DNA of 5,275 bases from Rhodoferax sp. (GCA_017880985.1 JADGRK010000195.1:1-5275), one strand, 5' to 3'. Shown: positions 1-5,266, counted from the stretch's first letter. Made by a program: numbers and translations. Notes: generated by a model from the sequence alone, not told the origin.

Positions 1-128
1 TTGTAGATGTTGCCCTTGCGCTGTTCGCAACCTTCAATTTCAATCTCGTAGTCGAGAAGTTTTTGTCCATCGACAATGGCCAGGCGGCGTTCTTCAGCCT
101 GCGTGGCGTTAATCAGCATCCGTTTCAT
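1..128 (-). CDS. rne: Ribonuclease E, N-terminal fragment (cut by window edge)
   Basis: The 42 codons present begin MKRMLINATQAEERRLAIVD and run to GCEQRKGNIY, closely matching the start of RNase E/G proteins. There, MKRMLINAT precedes a short beta-strand region leading into the S1 RNA-binding domain. RNase E is the essential endoribonuclease that starts most mRNA decay and matures rRNA and tRNA; it usually acts at the inner membrane and scaffolds the degradosome. The S1 domain, catalytic DNase I-like domain and C-terminal scaffold lie outside the window, so RNase E versus RNase G cannot be settled from the protein alone. The MKRMLINAT opening and the neighbouring divergent rluC, the E. coli rne arrangement, both favour RNase E. 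The ATG at 128-126 is supported by a good ribosome binding site 8 bases upstream. The long untranslated stretch before it fits the family habit of autoregulation through the rne leader. Confidence 0.93.
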   Translation of the reverse strand, partial: MKRMLINATQAEERRLAIVDGQKLLDYEIEIEGCEQRKGNIY

Positions 129-136
129 GGGTAGCG

Positions 137-143
137 TTCCTTC
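137..143 (-). promoter_or_regulatory. Ribosome binding site of rne
   Basis: On the minus strand the sequence GAAGGAA lies 8 bases before the ATG at 128-126. It is the clearest Shine-Dalgarno match in the window and fixes the rne start. Confidence 0.75.
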
Positions 144-225
144 AATTCAAATAGCAAACATGCTCTTGACGAGCCTTTGATACCGAAACTGACGCTTTGA
201 ATAAAGGGAAGGAAAAGCCGGAGAA

Positions 226-250
226 CCAGGACTCAAATGATGAGTCTTGG
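226..250. repeat. Inverted repeat, 10-bp stem, in the rne leader
   Basis: The arms CCAGGACTCA (226-235) and TGAGTCTTGG (241-250) enclose the 5-base loop AATGA. All ten positions pair in plus-strand RNA if one G-U is allowed; in minus-strand RNA the same position is a C-A mismatch. It sits about 100 bases upstream of the rne start and is the longest stem in the leader. Confidence 0.55.
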
Positions 251-290
251 CATGGGCGCGTGGAGGGGAGCGGGTTGTCTGGGTTGTGGG

Positions 291-353
291 ATAGCTATTA
301 AAATAATAGCTGCTTGCGCCCATTGGACGGGCGATAATGGCCGATTTATGCCA
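291..353. repeat. Comamonadaceae-type dispersed palindromic repeat (REP-like)
   Basis: Two adjacent stem-loops are visible. The first has arms AGCTATTA (293-300) and TAATAGCT (304-311) with an AAA loop. The second has arms CGCCC (317-321) and GGGCG (329-333) with an ATTGGAC loop. The linker TGCTTGCGCC, the ATTGGAC loop and the following GGCCGATTTATGCC resemble, from memory, a short intergenic repeat common in Acidovorax, Polaromonas and Rhodoferax genomes. The outer limits are approximate. The second stem has lost part of the longer arms (GCGCTTG/CAAGCGC) that I recall in other copies. No protein is encoded; such elements are thought to be non-autonomous and may affect transcript ends or stability. 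Confidence 0.6.
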
Positions 354-382
354 AAAAACGGCGCGAAAACGCAGCGCTGGCA
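349..382. repeat. Composite inverted repeat in the rne leader
   Basis: The outer arms TGCCA (349-353) and TGGCA (378-382) and inner arms GCGC (361-364) and GCGC (374-377) could form a nine-pair stem with a 7-base bulge on one side. It lies immediately next to the palindromic repeat. Because of the bulge it is a weaker prediction than the perfect stems nearby. Confidence 0.3.
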
Positions 383-430
383 AAGTTGAATCAGGCTCAT
401 TAACACAAACATCTCGCTTCATTCCGTTCA

Positions 431-446
431 CAGACAAAGCTGTCTG
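431..446. repeat. Perfect 6-bp inverted repeat with tetraloop
   Basis: CAGACA (431-436) and TGTCTG (441-446) flank AAGC. In minus-strand RNA the loop would be GCUU. It could be an element of the rne leader RNA or a protein-binding palindrome in the divergent promoter region; the sequence does not decide between these. Confidence 0.4.
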
Positions 447-660
447 CGAGCTTGGGGGTATTCCATATCAGTGTTTCAAGGCGTCGTCTTGACCTCTCGC
501 TTTGCAAGCCACCGCAAGCATCTGGCTTGGGGTTTGCGCGCAATGGACGAGTTGGCGGTATCGACCTTCTGGCGCGGCTGGGAGTGGCGGGTGAATTAAA
601 CTCCACCTCAATGAAGATTTGACTAGTTCAGTTAAATCAACCACTTACAGCGCATCGCTA

Positions 661-1698
661 GTGAAACACATTATAGGGGGCAATCCAGCCTCTGCGTTAC
701 CCCAGGTTAAAACGCTATGCATCGATGACGATGCAGCGGGGCAGCGGCTCGACAATTTCCTGCTGCGCCAACTCAAAGGCGTACCCAAAACCCACATCTA
801 TCGCATCATCCGCAGTGGCGAGGTCAGGGTCAACAAAGGACGGGCATCGGTTGATTCACGCTTGGCGGTGGGCGACCTGGTGCGACTGCCACCGGTTCGG
901 ATTTCCGGGCGCGTCGCTGAAAAGGCCGAGGCGATGGCGCAGGTTTCGCTGCGCGGTGCGCCGGCCCGGGACTTCTCCGTTCTGTTTGAAGACGAACATC
1001 TGCTGGCGATTGACAAACCGGCCGGTGTGGCGGTGCATGGCGGCTCCGGTGTGAGTTTTGGTGTGATTGAGCAGTTGCGCATGGCCCGACCCGAAGCCAA
1101 ATTTCTGGAGCTGGTGCATCGACTCGATCGTGACACCAGCGGCATCTTGTTGATCGCCAAGAAACGCAGCGCCCTGACCAACCTGCAAGACCAGTTTCGT
1201 CAACGCCAAACCGGCAAGACTTACCTGGCGCTGGTGCTGGGACGCTGGCCAGCCAACAAAAAAGTGCTGGACCAGCCGCTGTTTAAATATCTGCTGGAAA
1301 GCAAGGACGGCAGTGCCGGCGAGCGGCGCGTCAAGGTGGTGGGCCGGGACGACCCGAACGGCATGCCCTCGGTCACCCTGGTGAAAGTCCGAGAAACCCT
1401 GGCGAGCGGTTTTACCTTGCTCGAAGTCACCATCAAGACCGGGCGTACCCATCAGATTCGGGTCCATCTGGCGAGCCAGGGTTTCCCGATTGCGGGGGAC
1501 GATAAATACGGCGACTTTGAGTCGAACCGGAAGCTGCAGCGCGCCGGATCGGTGCCGTCCCTCAAGCGCATGTTTCTGCATGCCTGGCGCCTGCAAATCA
1601 AACATCCGGCCAGCGGCGAGCGACTCGAACTGCTGGCCCCCTTACCCTTTGAACTTGAAACGTTTACCCACCATGCCGCAGATACTGATGCCCGCTAG
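661..1698 (+). CDS. rluC: 23S rRNA pseudouridine synthase, RluC type
   Basis: RluC converts specific uridines (955, 2504 and 2580 in E. coli) of 23S rRNA to pseudouridine during large-subunit assembly in the cytoplasm. With a GTG start at 661 the protein is 345 residues. An S4 RNA-binding domain spans about residues 24-80 (AGQRLDNFLLRQLKGVPKTH, then YRIIRSGEVRVNKGR). The RluA/RluC-type catalytic domain follows. It contains FEDEHLLAIDKPAGVAVHGG (about 109-128), the HRLDRDTSG motif with the catalytic aspartate at about 156, and KTGRTHQIRVHL (about 259-270). Fold and length fit RluC; RluD is the nearest alternative, but LKGVPKTHIYRIIRSGEVRVNKGR and the divergent rne favour RluC. Start choice is uncertain. 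No in-frame ATG lies before the S4 domain. A TTG at 619 would add 14 Ser/Thr-rich residues with atypical codons, so I prefer GTG 661, although neither has a good ribosome binding site. The 3' end overlaps the next gene by 26 bases. Confidence 0.92.
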   Translation: MKHIIGGNPASALPQVKTLCIDDDAAGQRLDNFLLRQLKGVPKTHIYRIIRSGEVRVNKGRASVDSRLAVGDLVRLPPVRISGRVAEKAEAMAQVSLRGAPARDFSVLFEDEHLLAIDKPAGVAVHGGSGVSFGVIEQLRMARPEAKFLELVHRLDRDTSGILLIAKKRSALTNLQDQFRQRQTGKTYLALVLGRWPANKKVLDQPLFKYLLESKDGSAGERRVKVVGRDDPNGMPSVTLVKVRETLASGFTLLEVTIKTGRTHQIRVHLASQGFPIAGDDKYGDFESNRKLQRAGSVPSLKRMFLHAWRLQIKHPASGERLELLAPLPFELETFTHHAADTDAR

Positions 1699-2359
1699 AC
1701 CGGCACGCCGCCAGTTTGATTTGATTGCCTTTGACTGGGATGGCACCTTGTTTGATTCGACCGCCATCATTACCCGTTGCATTCAAAATGCGGTGCGCGA
1801 TGTGGGCGGCACGGTGCCGAGCGACCAGGACGCCGCCTACGTCATCGGCATGGGCTTGATGCAGGCCCTGGCGTATGCGGCACCCGATGTGCCCAAAGAC
1901 AAATACGCTGAGTTGGGTGCGCGCTACCGGCACCATTACGTCGCTCGCAAAAACGATATCAGTCTGTTTGCAGGTGTGGTGCCGATGCTGGTGGATTTAA
2001 AGTCGCGCCAGCATTGCCTGTCGGTGGCCACTGGCAAAAGCCGAAAGGGCCTGGATGACGTCTTGCAGGCGGTCGAACTCAAAGGCATGTTCGACGGGTC
2101 GCGCACGGCCGATGAGACGGCGGGCAAGCCAGACCCTCGCATGTTGCAGGAGTTGATGCACGAGTTTGGCGTGGCACCCGAGCGAACGCTGATGATCGGC
2201 GACACCACGCATGACTTGCAGATGGCTTTGAACGCCGGCTGCGCCAGCGTCGGGGTGAGTTACGGGGCCCATGAACCGGAGGCTTTTGTTGCCCTCAGCC
2301 CGCGTTTTGTGGCCCATTCGGTTGCCGACCTTCACCATTGGCTGTTGGGCAACGCTTGA
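1673..2359 (+). CDS. HAD-superfamily (subfamily IA) hydrolase, phosphoglycolate phosphatase-like
   Basis: This is a predicted cytoplasmic Mg2+-dependent phosphatase of 228 residues. All four HAD motifs are intact: DWDGTLFDS, with nucleophile Asp21 and acid/base Asp23; the threonine of SVATGKS (Thr120); Lys152 in AGKPDP; and the metal-binding MIGDTTHDLQMA (Asp177, Asp181). The helical insert between motifs I and II (about 30-100) is the cap expected of subfamily IA. Phosphoglycolate phosphatase (Gph), 5'-nucleotidase and beta-phosphoglucomutase share this layout, so the substrate cannot be read from the sequence. The start at ATG 1673 overlaps the end of rluC; ATG 1688, five codons later, is an alternative. 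The reading frame remains open upstream to 1490, but that part is the shadow of rluC. The overlap with rluC and tight spacing to the Rieske gene suggest translation from a common mRNA. Confidence 0.88.
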   Translation: MPQILMPARPARRQFDLIAFDWDGTLFDSTAIITRCIQNAVRDVGGTVPSDQDAAYVIGMGLMQALAYAAPDVPKDKYAELGARYRHHYVARKNDISLFAGVVPMLVDLKSRQHCLSVATGKSRKGLDDVLQAVELKGMFDGSRTADETAGKPDPRMLQELMHEFGVAPERTLMIGDTTHDLQMALNAGCASVGVSYGAHEPEAFVALSPRFVAHSVADLHHWLLGNA

Positions 2360-2376
2360 TCGATCAACGCCCGGCC

Positions 2377-2742
2377 ATGACCCAGCTCAATGCCCTGTGC
2401 AACTCGCTTGATCTGGTTGATGCTGGTGACGGGGTACCGTTTAACGTGATTTACTATTCGCAGCACTGTCGAGCCTTTGCGATTCGATATCGCGGCCAGG
2501 TCCATGCCTATCTGAATCGCTGCTCGCATGTGGCGATGGAGATGGATTACCAGCCAAACCATTTTTTTGACAGCACCGGACACTGGCTGATGTGTGCCAC
2601 GCACGGTGCCGTATATTCGCCGCAGACCGGGCAGTGCCGCAGGGGTCCGTGCCGGGGTGGCTTGGTCAAAATTGGCCTTTCCGAACTGGACGGTCTTGTG
2701 CACTGGCATACTGCCCCTCATCTCAAACCCCTGGAATCGTGA
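2377..2742 (+). CDS. Small Rieske [2Fe-2S] domain protein
   Basis: This is a soluble protein of 121 residues made of a single Rieske-like domain. The cluster ligands are visible as Cys49-x-His51 (NRCSHVAME) and Cys73-x-x-His76 (CATHGAVY), the pattern that holds a [2Fe-2S] cluster through two cysteines and two histidines. The 21 residues between the ligand pairs are a little longer than the 15-17 typical of Rieske ferredoxins. A further Cys pair, CRRGPC (87-92), precedes RGGLVKI. There is no signal peptide, membrane segment or partner oxygenase domain, so it may be a stand-alone electron carrier or redox sensor. The physiological partner is unknown; no reductase or oxygenase gene lies nearby. 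ATG 2377 gives a start just before the conserved domain. TTG 2356, overlapping the stop of the phosphatase gene, is an in-frame alternative. The stop lies one base before the sppA ATG, so co-transcription with sppA is very likely. Confidence 0.87.
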   Translation: MTQLNALCNSLDLVDAGDGVPFNVIYYSQHCRAFAIRYRGQVHAYLNRCSHVAMEMDYQPNHFFDSTGHWLMCATHGAVYSPQTGQCRRGPCRGGLVKIGLSELDGLVHWHTAPHLKPLES

Positions 2743-2743
2743 A

Positions 2744-3709
2744 ATGACTGAGCCCCATAACCCTGAAAAAGATCCATCCGAAGGCCCGGGCTGGGAGCGC
2801 AGCACGCTCGAAAAGCTGGCTTTCGCGTCTTTGGCCGAGCAGCGCACGGCGCGCCGCTGGCGTAATTTTGTGCGACTCGCCTGGCTGGTGTTTTTTGTGG
2901 CTTTGGTCTGGGCCGCCGTTAATCAAAGCGGTGCCTCCAAGGATGTTTCAACACCGCACACTGCGGTGGTCGAGATCAAGGGTGAAATAGCTTCCGGGGC
3001 GGAAGCCAGTGCCGAGTTGATTGTGGCCGCCTTGCGGGCCGCCTTTGAGGACGCCGGTGCCAAGGCGGTGGTCGTGTTGATCAACTCACCGGGTGGCAGT
3101 CCGGTGCAGGCCGGCATCATCAATGACGAGATCAGACGGCTTAAAGCCAAGCACAAAAAGCCGATCTATGCCGTGGTCGAAGACACCTGTGCCTCGGCGG
3201 CTTATTACATTGCGGTCGCCGCCGACAAGATTTTTGTCGATAAGGCCAGCATTGTGGGCAGCATTGGTGTGCTGATGGACGGTTTTGGTTTTACCGGCCT
3301 GATGGACAAGCTCGGCGTCGAGCGGCGCCTCATGACGGCCGGTGTCAACAAAGGCTTTCTGGACCCGTTCAGCCCGCAAACCGAGAAACACCGCGCTTTT
3401 GCACAGACCATGCTGGACCAGATTCACCAGCAGTTCATTGACGCGGTCAAGGCCGGTCGTGGCAAGCGGCTGAGGGAAACGCCTGAGACCTTCAGCGGCC
3501 TGTTCTGGAGTGGCCAGCAGGCGATTGAGCTCGGTCTGGCGGACCAGTTTGGGAGTCTGGACTATGTTGCGCGCGAAGTCGTCAAGGCGGAAGAAATCGT
3601 TGATTACACGCGCCGCGAAAATGTGGCCGAACGCCTGGCCAAACGTTTTGGTGCCGCGATGGGTGAAGGCGCGGTGCATGCCCTCCAGTCGATTCCGGCG
3701 CTGCACTGA
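2744..3709 (+). CDS. sppA: Signal peptide peptidase SppA-type S49 serine peptidase
   Basis: S49 peptidases digest cleaved signal peptides and other membrane-released fragments, facing the periplasm. The protein has 321 residues. A short cytoplasmic N-terminus of charged residues leads to one membrane segment at about 42-60 (FVRLAWLVFFVALVWAAVN), followed by one S49 domain. This is the short form, about half the length of the 618-residue E. coli SppA. Visible conserved parts are INSPGGSPVQAG (113-124), the nucleophile Ser151 in DTCASAAYYIA, KASIVGSIGVLMDGFG (167-182), and Lys203 in TAGVNKGFLDPFSP. That lysine lies 52 residues after the serine, the same spacing as the Ser/Lys dyad of Bacillus SppA, so it is the probable general base. 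The residues after the serine are Ala-Ala rather than Gly-Gly. The start at ATG 2744 is one base after the Rieske stop, with a weak GGAA 7 bases upstream. The gene ends 14 bases from the convergent methyltransferase. Confidence 0.93.
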   Translation: MTEPHNPEKDPSEGPGWERSTLEKLAFASLAEQRTARRWRNFVRLAWLVFFVALVWAAVNQSGASKDVSTPHTAVVEIKGEIASGAEASAELIVAALRAAFEDAGAKAVVVLINSPGGSPVQAGIINDEIRRLKAKHKKPIYAVVEDTCASAAYYIAVAADKIFVDKASIVGSIGVLMDGFGFTGLMDKLGVERRLMTAGVNKGFLDPFSPQTEKHRAFAQTMLDQIHQQFIDAVKAGRGKRLRETPETFSGLFWSGQQAIELGLADQFGSLDYVAREVVKAEEIVDYTRRENVAERLAKRFGAAMGEGAVHALQSIPALH

Positions 3710-3723
3710 ACCGATTCAAAGCG

Positions 3724-4512
3724 TCATCGCCCGAGCGCAAACACGGCCGGCGTTGCGTTGTCCAGTGGCGACGTCTTTTGCCGCCAGTTTTTGACGCTGT
3801 CGCTGCGGCAACTGGCCCGGCTCAGGGTCAGTCCGCTGCACAACGCCAGTCGGGTGTTGTGCTGTAGTGTCTGAAGCAGCGTTTGCAGCATGGCGGCGTT
3901 GCGGTAGGGGGTTTCGATAAACATTTGGGTTTGCCCGGTTCTCAAAGCCAGTGACTCCAGTTCGCGTACGCGCTGGGCGCGCTCGGTAGGGTCTTGTGGC
4001 AGGTAGCCGACAAACGCAAAATTCTGACCATTGAGGCCGCTCGCCGCCAGCGCCAGCAGCAGCGACACCGGGCCGGTGAGCGGAACCACCTCGAGCCCCA
4101 GATCATGGGCGGCACGCACGACCGATGAGCCGGGGTCAGCGACGGCGGGCATGCCGGCTTCACTGACCAGCCCCATGTCGTGCCCGGCCTGCGCCGGCGC
4201 CAGCAGATGATGCGCGTCAAAGCTGCCGTTGTGATCGCCCTTTTTGTGCACTTCGCGCGGTAGCTCCTGAATGTGCAGGGCTTGCAGCGGGCTGCTCAGC
4301 GGGATGATTTCATTCACCCGTTTAAGGTAAGCGCGGATTGACTTGGCGTTTTCACAGACCCAATATTGCAGTCTGGATGCCACTGTCAAGGTTCCCCAGG
4401 GCAGGCTGTCTTCCAGGTTCATAGGCTCGTTGCAGCCAAAATCGAGCGGGGCGGGAACCAGGTAGAGCTTGCCGCTTGGGGCTGGCTCAGGTGAGGGGGG
4501 CGTTGATTCCAT
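3724..4512 (-). CDS. RsmI-like SAM-dependent methyltransferase (tetrapyrrole methylase fold)
   Basis: The protein of 262 residues belongs to the tetrapyrrole methylase superfamily and is closest in pattern to RsmI, which methylates the ribose of C1402 in 16S rRNA. The N-terminal strand GKLYLVPAPLDF corresponds to the YIVATPIGN start of RsmI. VSEAGMPAVADPGSSVVRAA (116-135) corresponds to the RsmI motif DAGTPLISDPG. VVPLTGPVSLLLALAASGL and FAFVGYLP follow, and MFIETPYRN (197-205) is the conserved motif of the C-terminal half. The substitution SEAGMPAVADPG suggests a paralogue rather than RsmI itself, so the substrate (rRNA, other RNA or a small molecule) is open. It is the second gene of a minus-strand pair; its ATG at 4512 follows the maf stop in TGAGAATG, so coupled translation is likely. 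A GTG at 4518 overlapping that stop is an alternative start. Confidence 0.87.
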   Translation of the reverse strand: MESTPPSPEPAPSGKLYLVPAPLDFGCNEPMNLEDSLPWGTLTVASRLQYWVCENAKSIRAYLKRVNEIIPLSSPLQALHIQELPREVHKKGDHNGSFDAHHLLAPAQAGHDMGLVSEAGMPAVADPGSSVVRAAHDLGLEVVPLTGPVSLLLALAASGLNGQNFAFVGYLPQDPTERAQRVRELESLALRTGQTQMFIETPYRNAAMLQTLLQTLQHNTRLALCSGLTLSRASCRSDSVKNWRQKTSPLDNATPAVFALGR

Positions 4513-4514
4513 TC

Positions 4515-5108
4515 TCACAGCACCCGGATGCCGGCAGCTTGAATCATCCGGCAGGTCCGAATCAGTGGCAGACCCACCAGCGCCGTCGGGTCGTCGTTGT
4601 CAATGCTTTCCAGCAATGCGATGCCCAGACCTTCGCTTTTGGCGCTGCCTGCGCAGTCGTAAGGGGTCTCCGCACGCAGGTAAGCCTCGATCTCAGAGCC
4701 AGAGAGGTTACGAAACTTGACCTTGACCCGGGCCAGATCCAACTGCGCGAATCCGGTCTCCAGGCACACCACCGCCACGGCGGTCTGGAAGATCACGGTT
4801 TTCCCGCTCATTTGCTGCAATTGCGTCGTCGCGCGGGGGTGATTGCCCGGCTTGCCCAGCGCTATGCCTTCCAGGTCTGCCACCTGATCCGAGCCGATCA
4901 CCACAGCCGCCGGGAAATGGCTGGCGACGTCGCGCGCCTTGGACATTGCCAGCCGACAGGCCAACTGCTCCGGTGTCTCATCGGCAAGCGCTGTTTCATC
5001 GACTTGGGGTGCCGCGATTTCAAATGCCAGGCGCAGTCGTGACAGCAATTCACGCCGGTAGGGCGAGCTGGAGCCCAGAATCAGTTTGCGTTGGGTATAT
5101 TCAGACAT
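4515..5108 (-). CDS. yceF: Maf-family nucleotide pyrophosphatase, YceF type (7-methyl-GTP pyrophosphatase)
   Basis: Maf proteins hydrolyse non-canonical nucleoside triphosphates to the monophosphate and pyrophosphate; the YceF branch prefers 7-methyl-GTP. The protein has 197 residues, normal for the family. Motifs in order are LILGSSSPYRRELL (9-22) with the phosphate-binding serines and arginines, APQVDETALADETP (33-46), IGSDQVADLEG with the likely catalytic Asp74, GKPG with Lys86, and YDCAGSAKSEGLGIAL (150-165), ending in TALVGLPLI. The phrases AAPQVDET, DCAGSAKSEG and VGLPLI match the YceF branch better than the dTTP/UTP-specific Maf branch, which starts LASASPRR. Its place after rluC and opposite the expected yceD-rpmF cluster is that of E. 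coli yceF. The ATG at 5108 has a moderate AAGAGA sequence 8 bases upstream. The stop overlaps the start region of the methyltransferase gene, which is presumably co-transcribed. Confidence 0.93.
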   Translation of the reverse strand: MSEYTQRKLILGSSSPYRRELLSRLRLAFEIAAPQVDETALADETPEQLACRLAMSKARDVASHFPAAVVIGSDQVADLEGIALGKPGNHPRATTQLQQMSGKTVIFQTAVAVVCLETGFAQLDLARVKVKFRNLSGSEIEAYLRAETPYDCAGSAKSEGLGIALLESIDNDDPTALVGLPLIRTCRMIQAAGIRVL

Positions 5109-5139
5109 GGCGTGATTCTCTTACACTGCGGGCATGGTG

Positions 5140-5152
5140 CGACTCGAAGTCG
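5140..5152. repeat. Inverted repeat, 5-bp stem
   Basis: CGACT (5140-5144) and AGTCG (5148-5152) flank CGA. On its own it could be chance; it is listed because it opens the series of five. Confidence 0.3.
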
Positions 5153-5160
5153 TCCTTCGT

Positions 5161-5173
5161 CGGCTTAGTGCCG
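5161..5173. repeat. Inverted repeat, 4-bp GC stem
   Basis: CGGC (5161-5164) and GCCG (5170-5173) flank TTAGT. It is short and could be chance; it is listed as the second member of the series. Confidence 0.25.
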
Positions 5174-5187
5174 GCATATCAAAGATA

Positions 5188-5208
5188 CGTTTTCCCTCTG
5201 GGAAAACG
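5188..5208. repeat. Perfect inverted repeat, 9-bp stem, 3-base loop
   Basis: CGTTTTCCC (5188-5196) and GGGAAAACG (5200-5208) flank TCT. This is the longest perfect stem in the window. It ends at the base directly before the next inverted repeat. Confidence 0.7.
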
Positions 5209-5229
5209 CATTTCTCTCCCCGAGAAATG
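5209..5229. repeat. Perfect inverted repeat, 8-bp stem, 5-base loop
   Basis: CATTTCTC (5209-5216) and GAGAAATG (5222-5229) flank TCCCC. It directly abuts the preceding 9-bp palindrome with no spacer. The pyrimidine-rich left arm and purine-rich right arm echo those of its neighbour. Confidence 0.65.
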
Positions 5230-5244
5230 GCCTGTTAAAGACAC

Positions 5245-5266
5245 GATCAAATAGCAATATTTGATC
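5245..5266. repeat. Perfect inverted repeat, 8-bp AT-rich stem, 6-base loop
   Basis: GATCAAAT (5245-5252) and ATTTGATC (5259-5266) flank AGCAAT. The form (two half-sites about 14 bases apart centre to centre) also suits a dimeric regulator binding site, possibly controlling the gene beyond the right edge. Confidence 0.55.

Larger units (their letters stand above)
129..660. other. rne-rluC divergent intergenic region with probable rne 5' leader
   Basis: About 530 bases separate the rne start (minus) from the likely rluC start (plus). I see no convincing gene. The open frames here (96 codons at 147-437 minus, 68 codons at 400-606 minus) show no recognisable domain, and the first runs straight through a palindromic repeat. 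Read as minus-strand RNA, the order of possible stem-loops is 431-446, 349-382, 317-333, 293-311 and 226-250, then the rne ribosome binding site. Enterobacterial and Pseudomonas rne genes have long structured leaders that RNase E itself cuts, lowering its own expression; by analogy this may be such a leader. Promoters for both genes should lie here, but I found no match to -35/-10 consensus good enough to place them. Confidence 0.5.

Noticed and set aside
147..437. 96-codon minus-strand open frame upstream of rne
   Set aside because: It crosses the palindromic repeat and several hairpins, has no recognisable domain, and its last codons run up to the rne ribosome binding site. It reads as chance translation of the rne leader.
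400..606. 68-codon minus-strand open frame in the rne-rluC intergenic region
   Set aside because: Arg/Pro-rich with no family resemblance and overlapped by another spurious frame; no coding signal.
619..647. TTGACT as a -35 box for an rluC promoter
   Set aside because: At spacings of 16-19 bases there is no hexamer close to TATAAT, so a promoter is not supported.
619..660. TTG 619 as the rluC start
   Set aside because: It would add a Ser/Thr-rich stretch with atypical AT-rich codons and a badly spaced GAAG. It is kept only as an alternative to GTG 661.
856..1605. 249-codon frame antisense to rluC
   Set aside because: It lies wholly opposite the well-supported rluC frame and is His/Gln-rich with no domain; a typical shadow in GC-rich DNA.
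1490..1672. Upstream extension of the phosphatase frame
   Set aside because: These codons translate rluC in another frame. The HAD domain begins shortly after 1673, so the longer form is not credible.
5188..5229. Paired palindromes as an intrinsic terminator
   Set aside because: Neither strand has a T-run after either stem, and the position upstream of yceF is not at the end of a visible gene.
4946..5254. 102-codon plus-strand frame across the yceF start
   Set aside because: More than half is antisense to yceF and the rest passes through the inverted repeats; no family resemblance.
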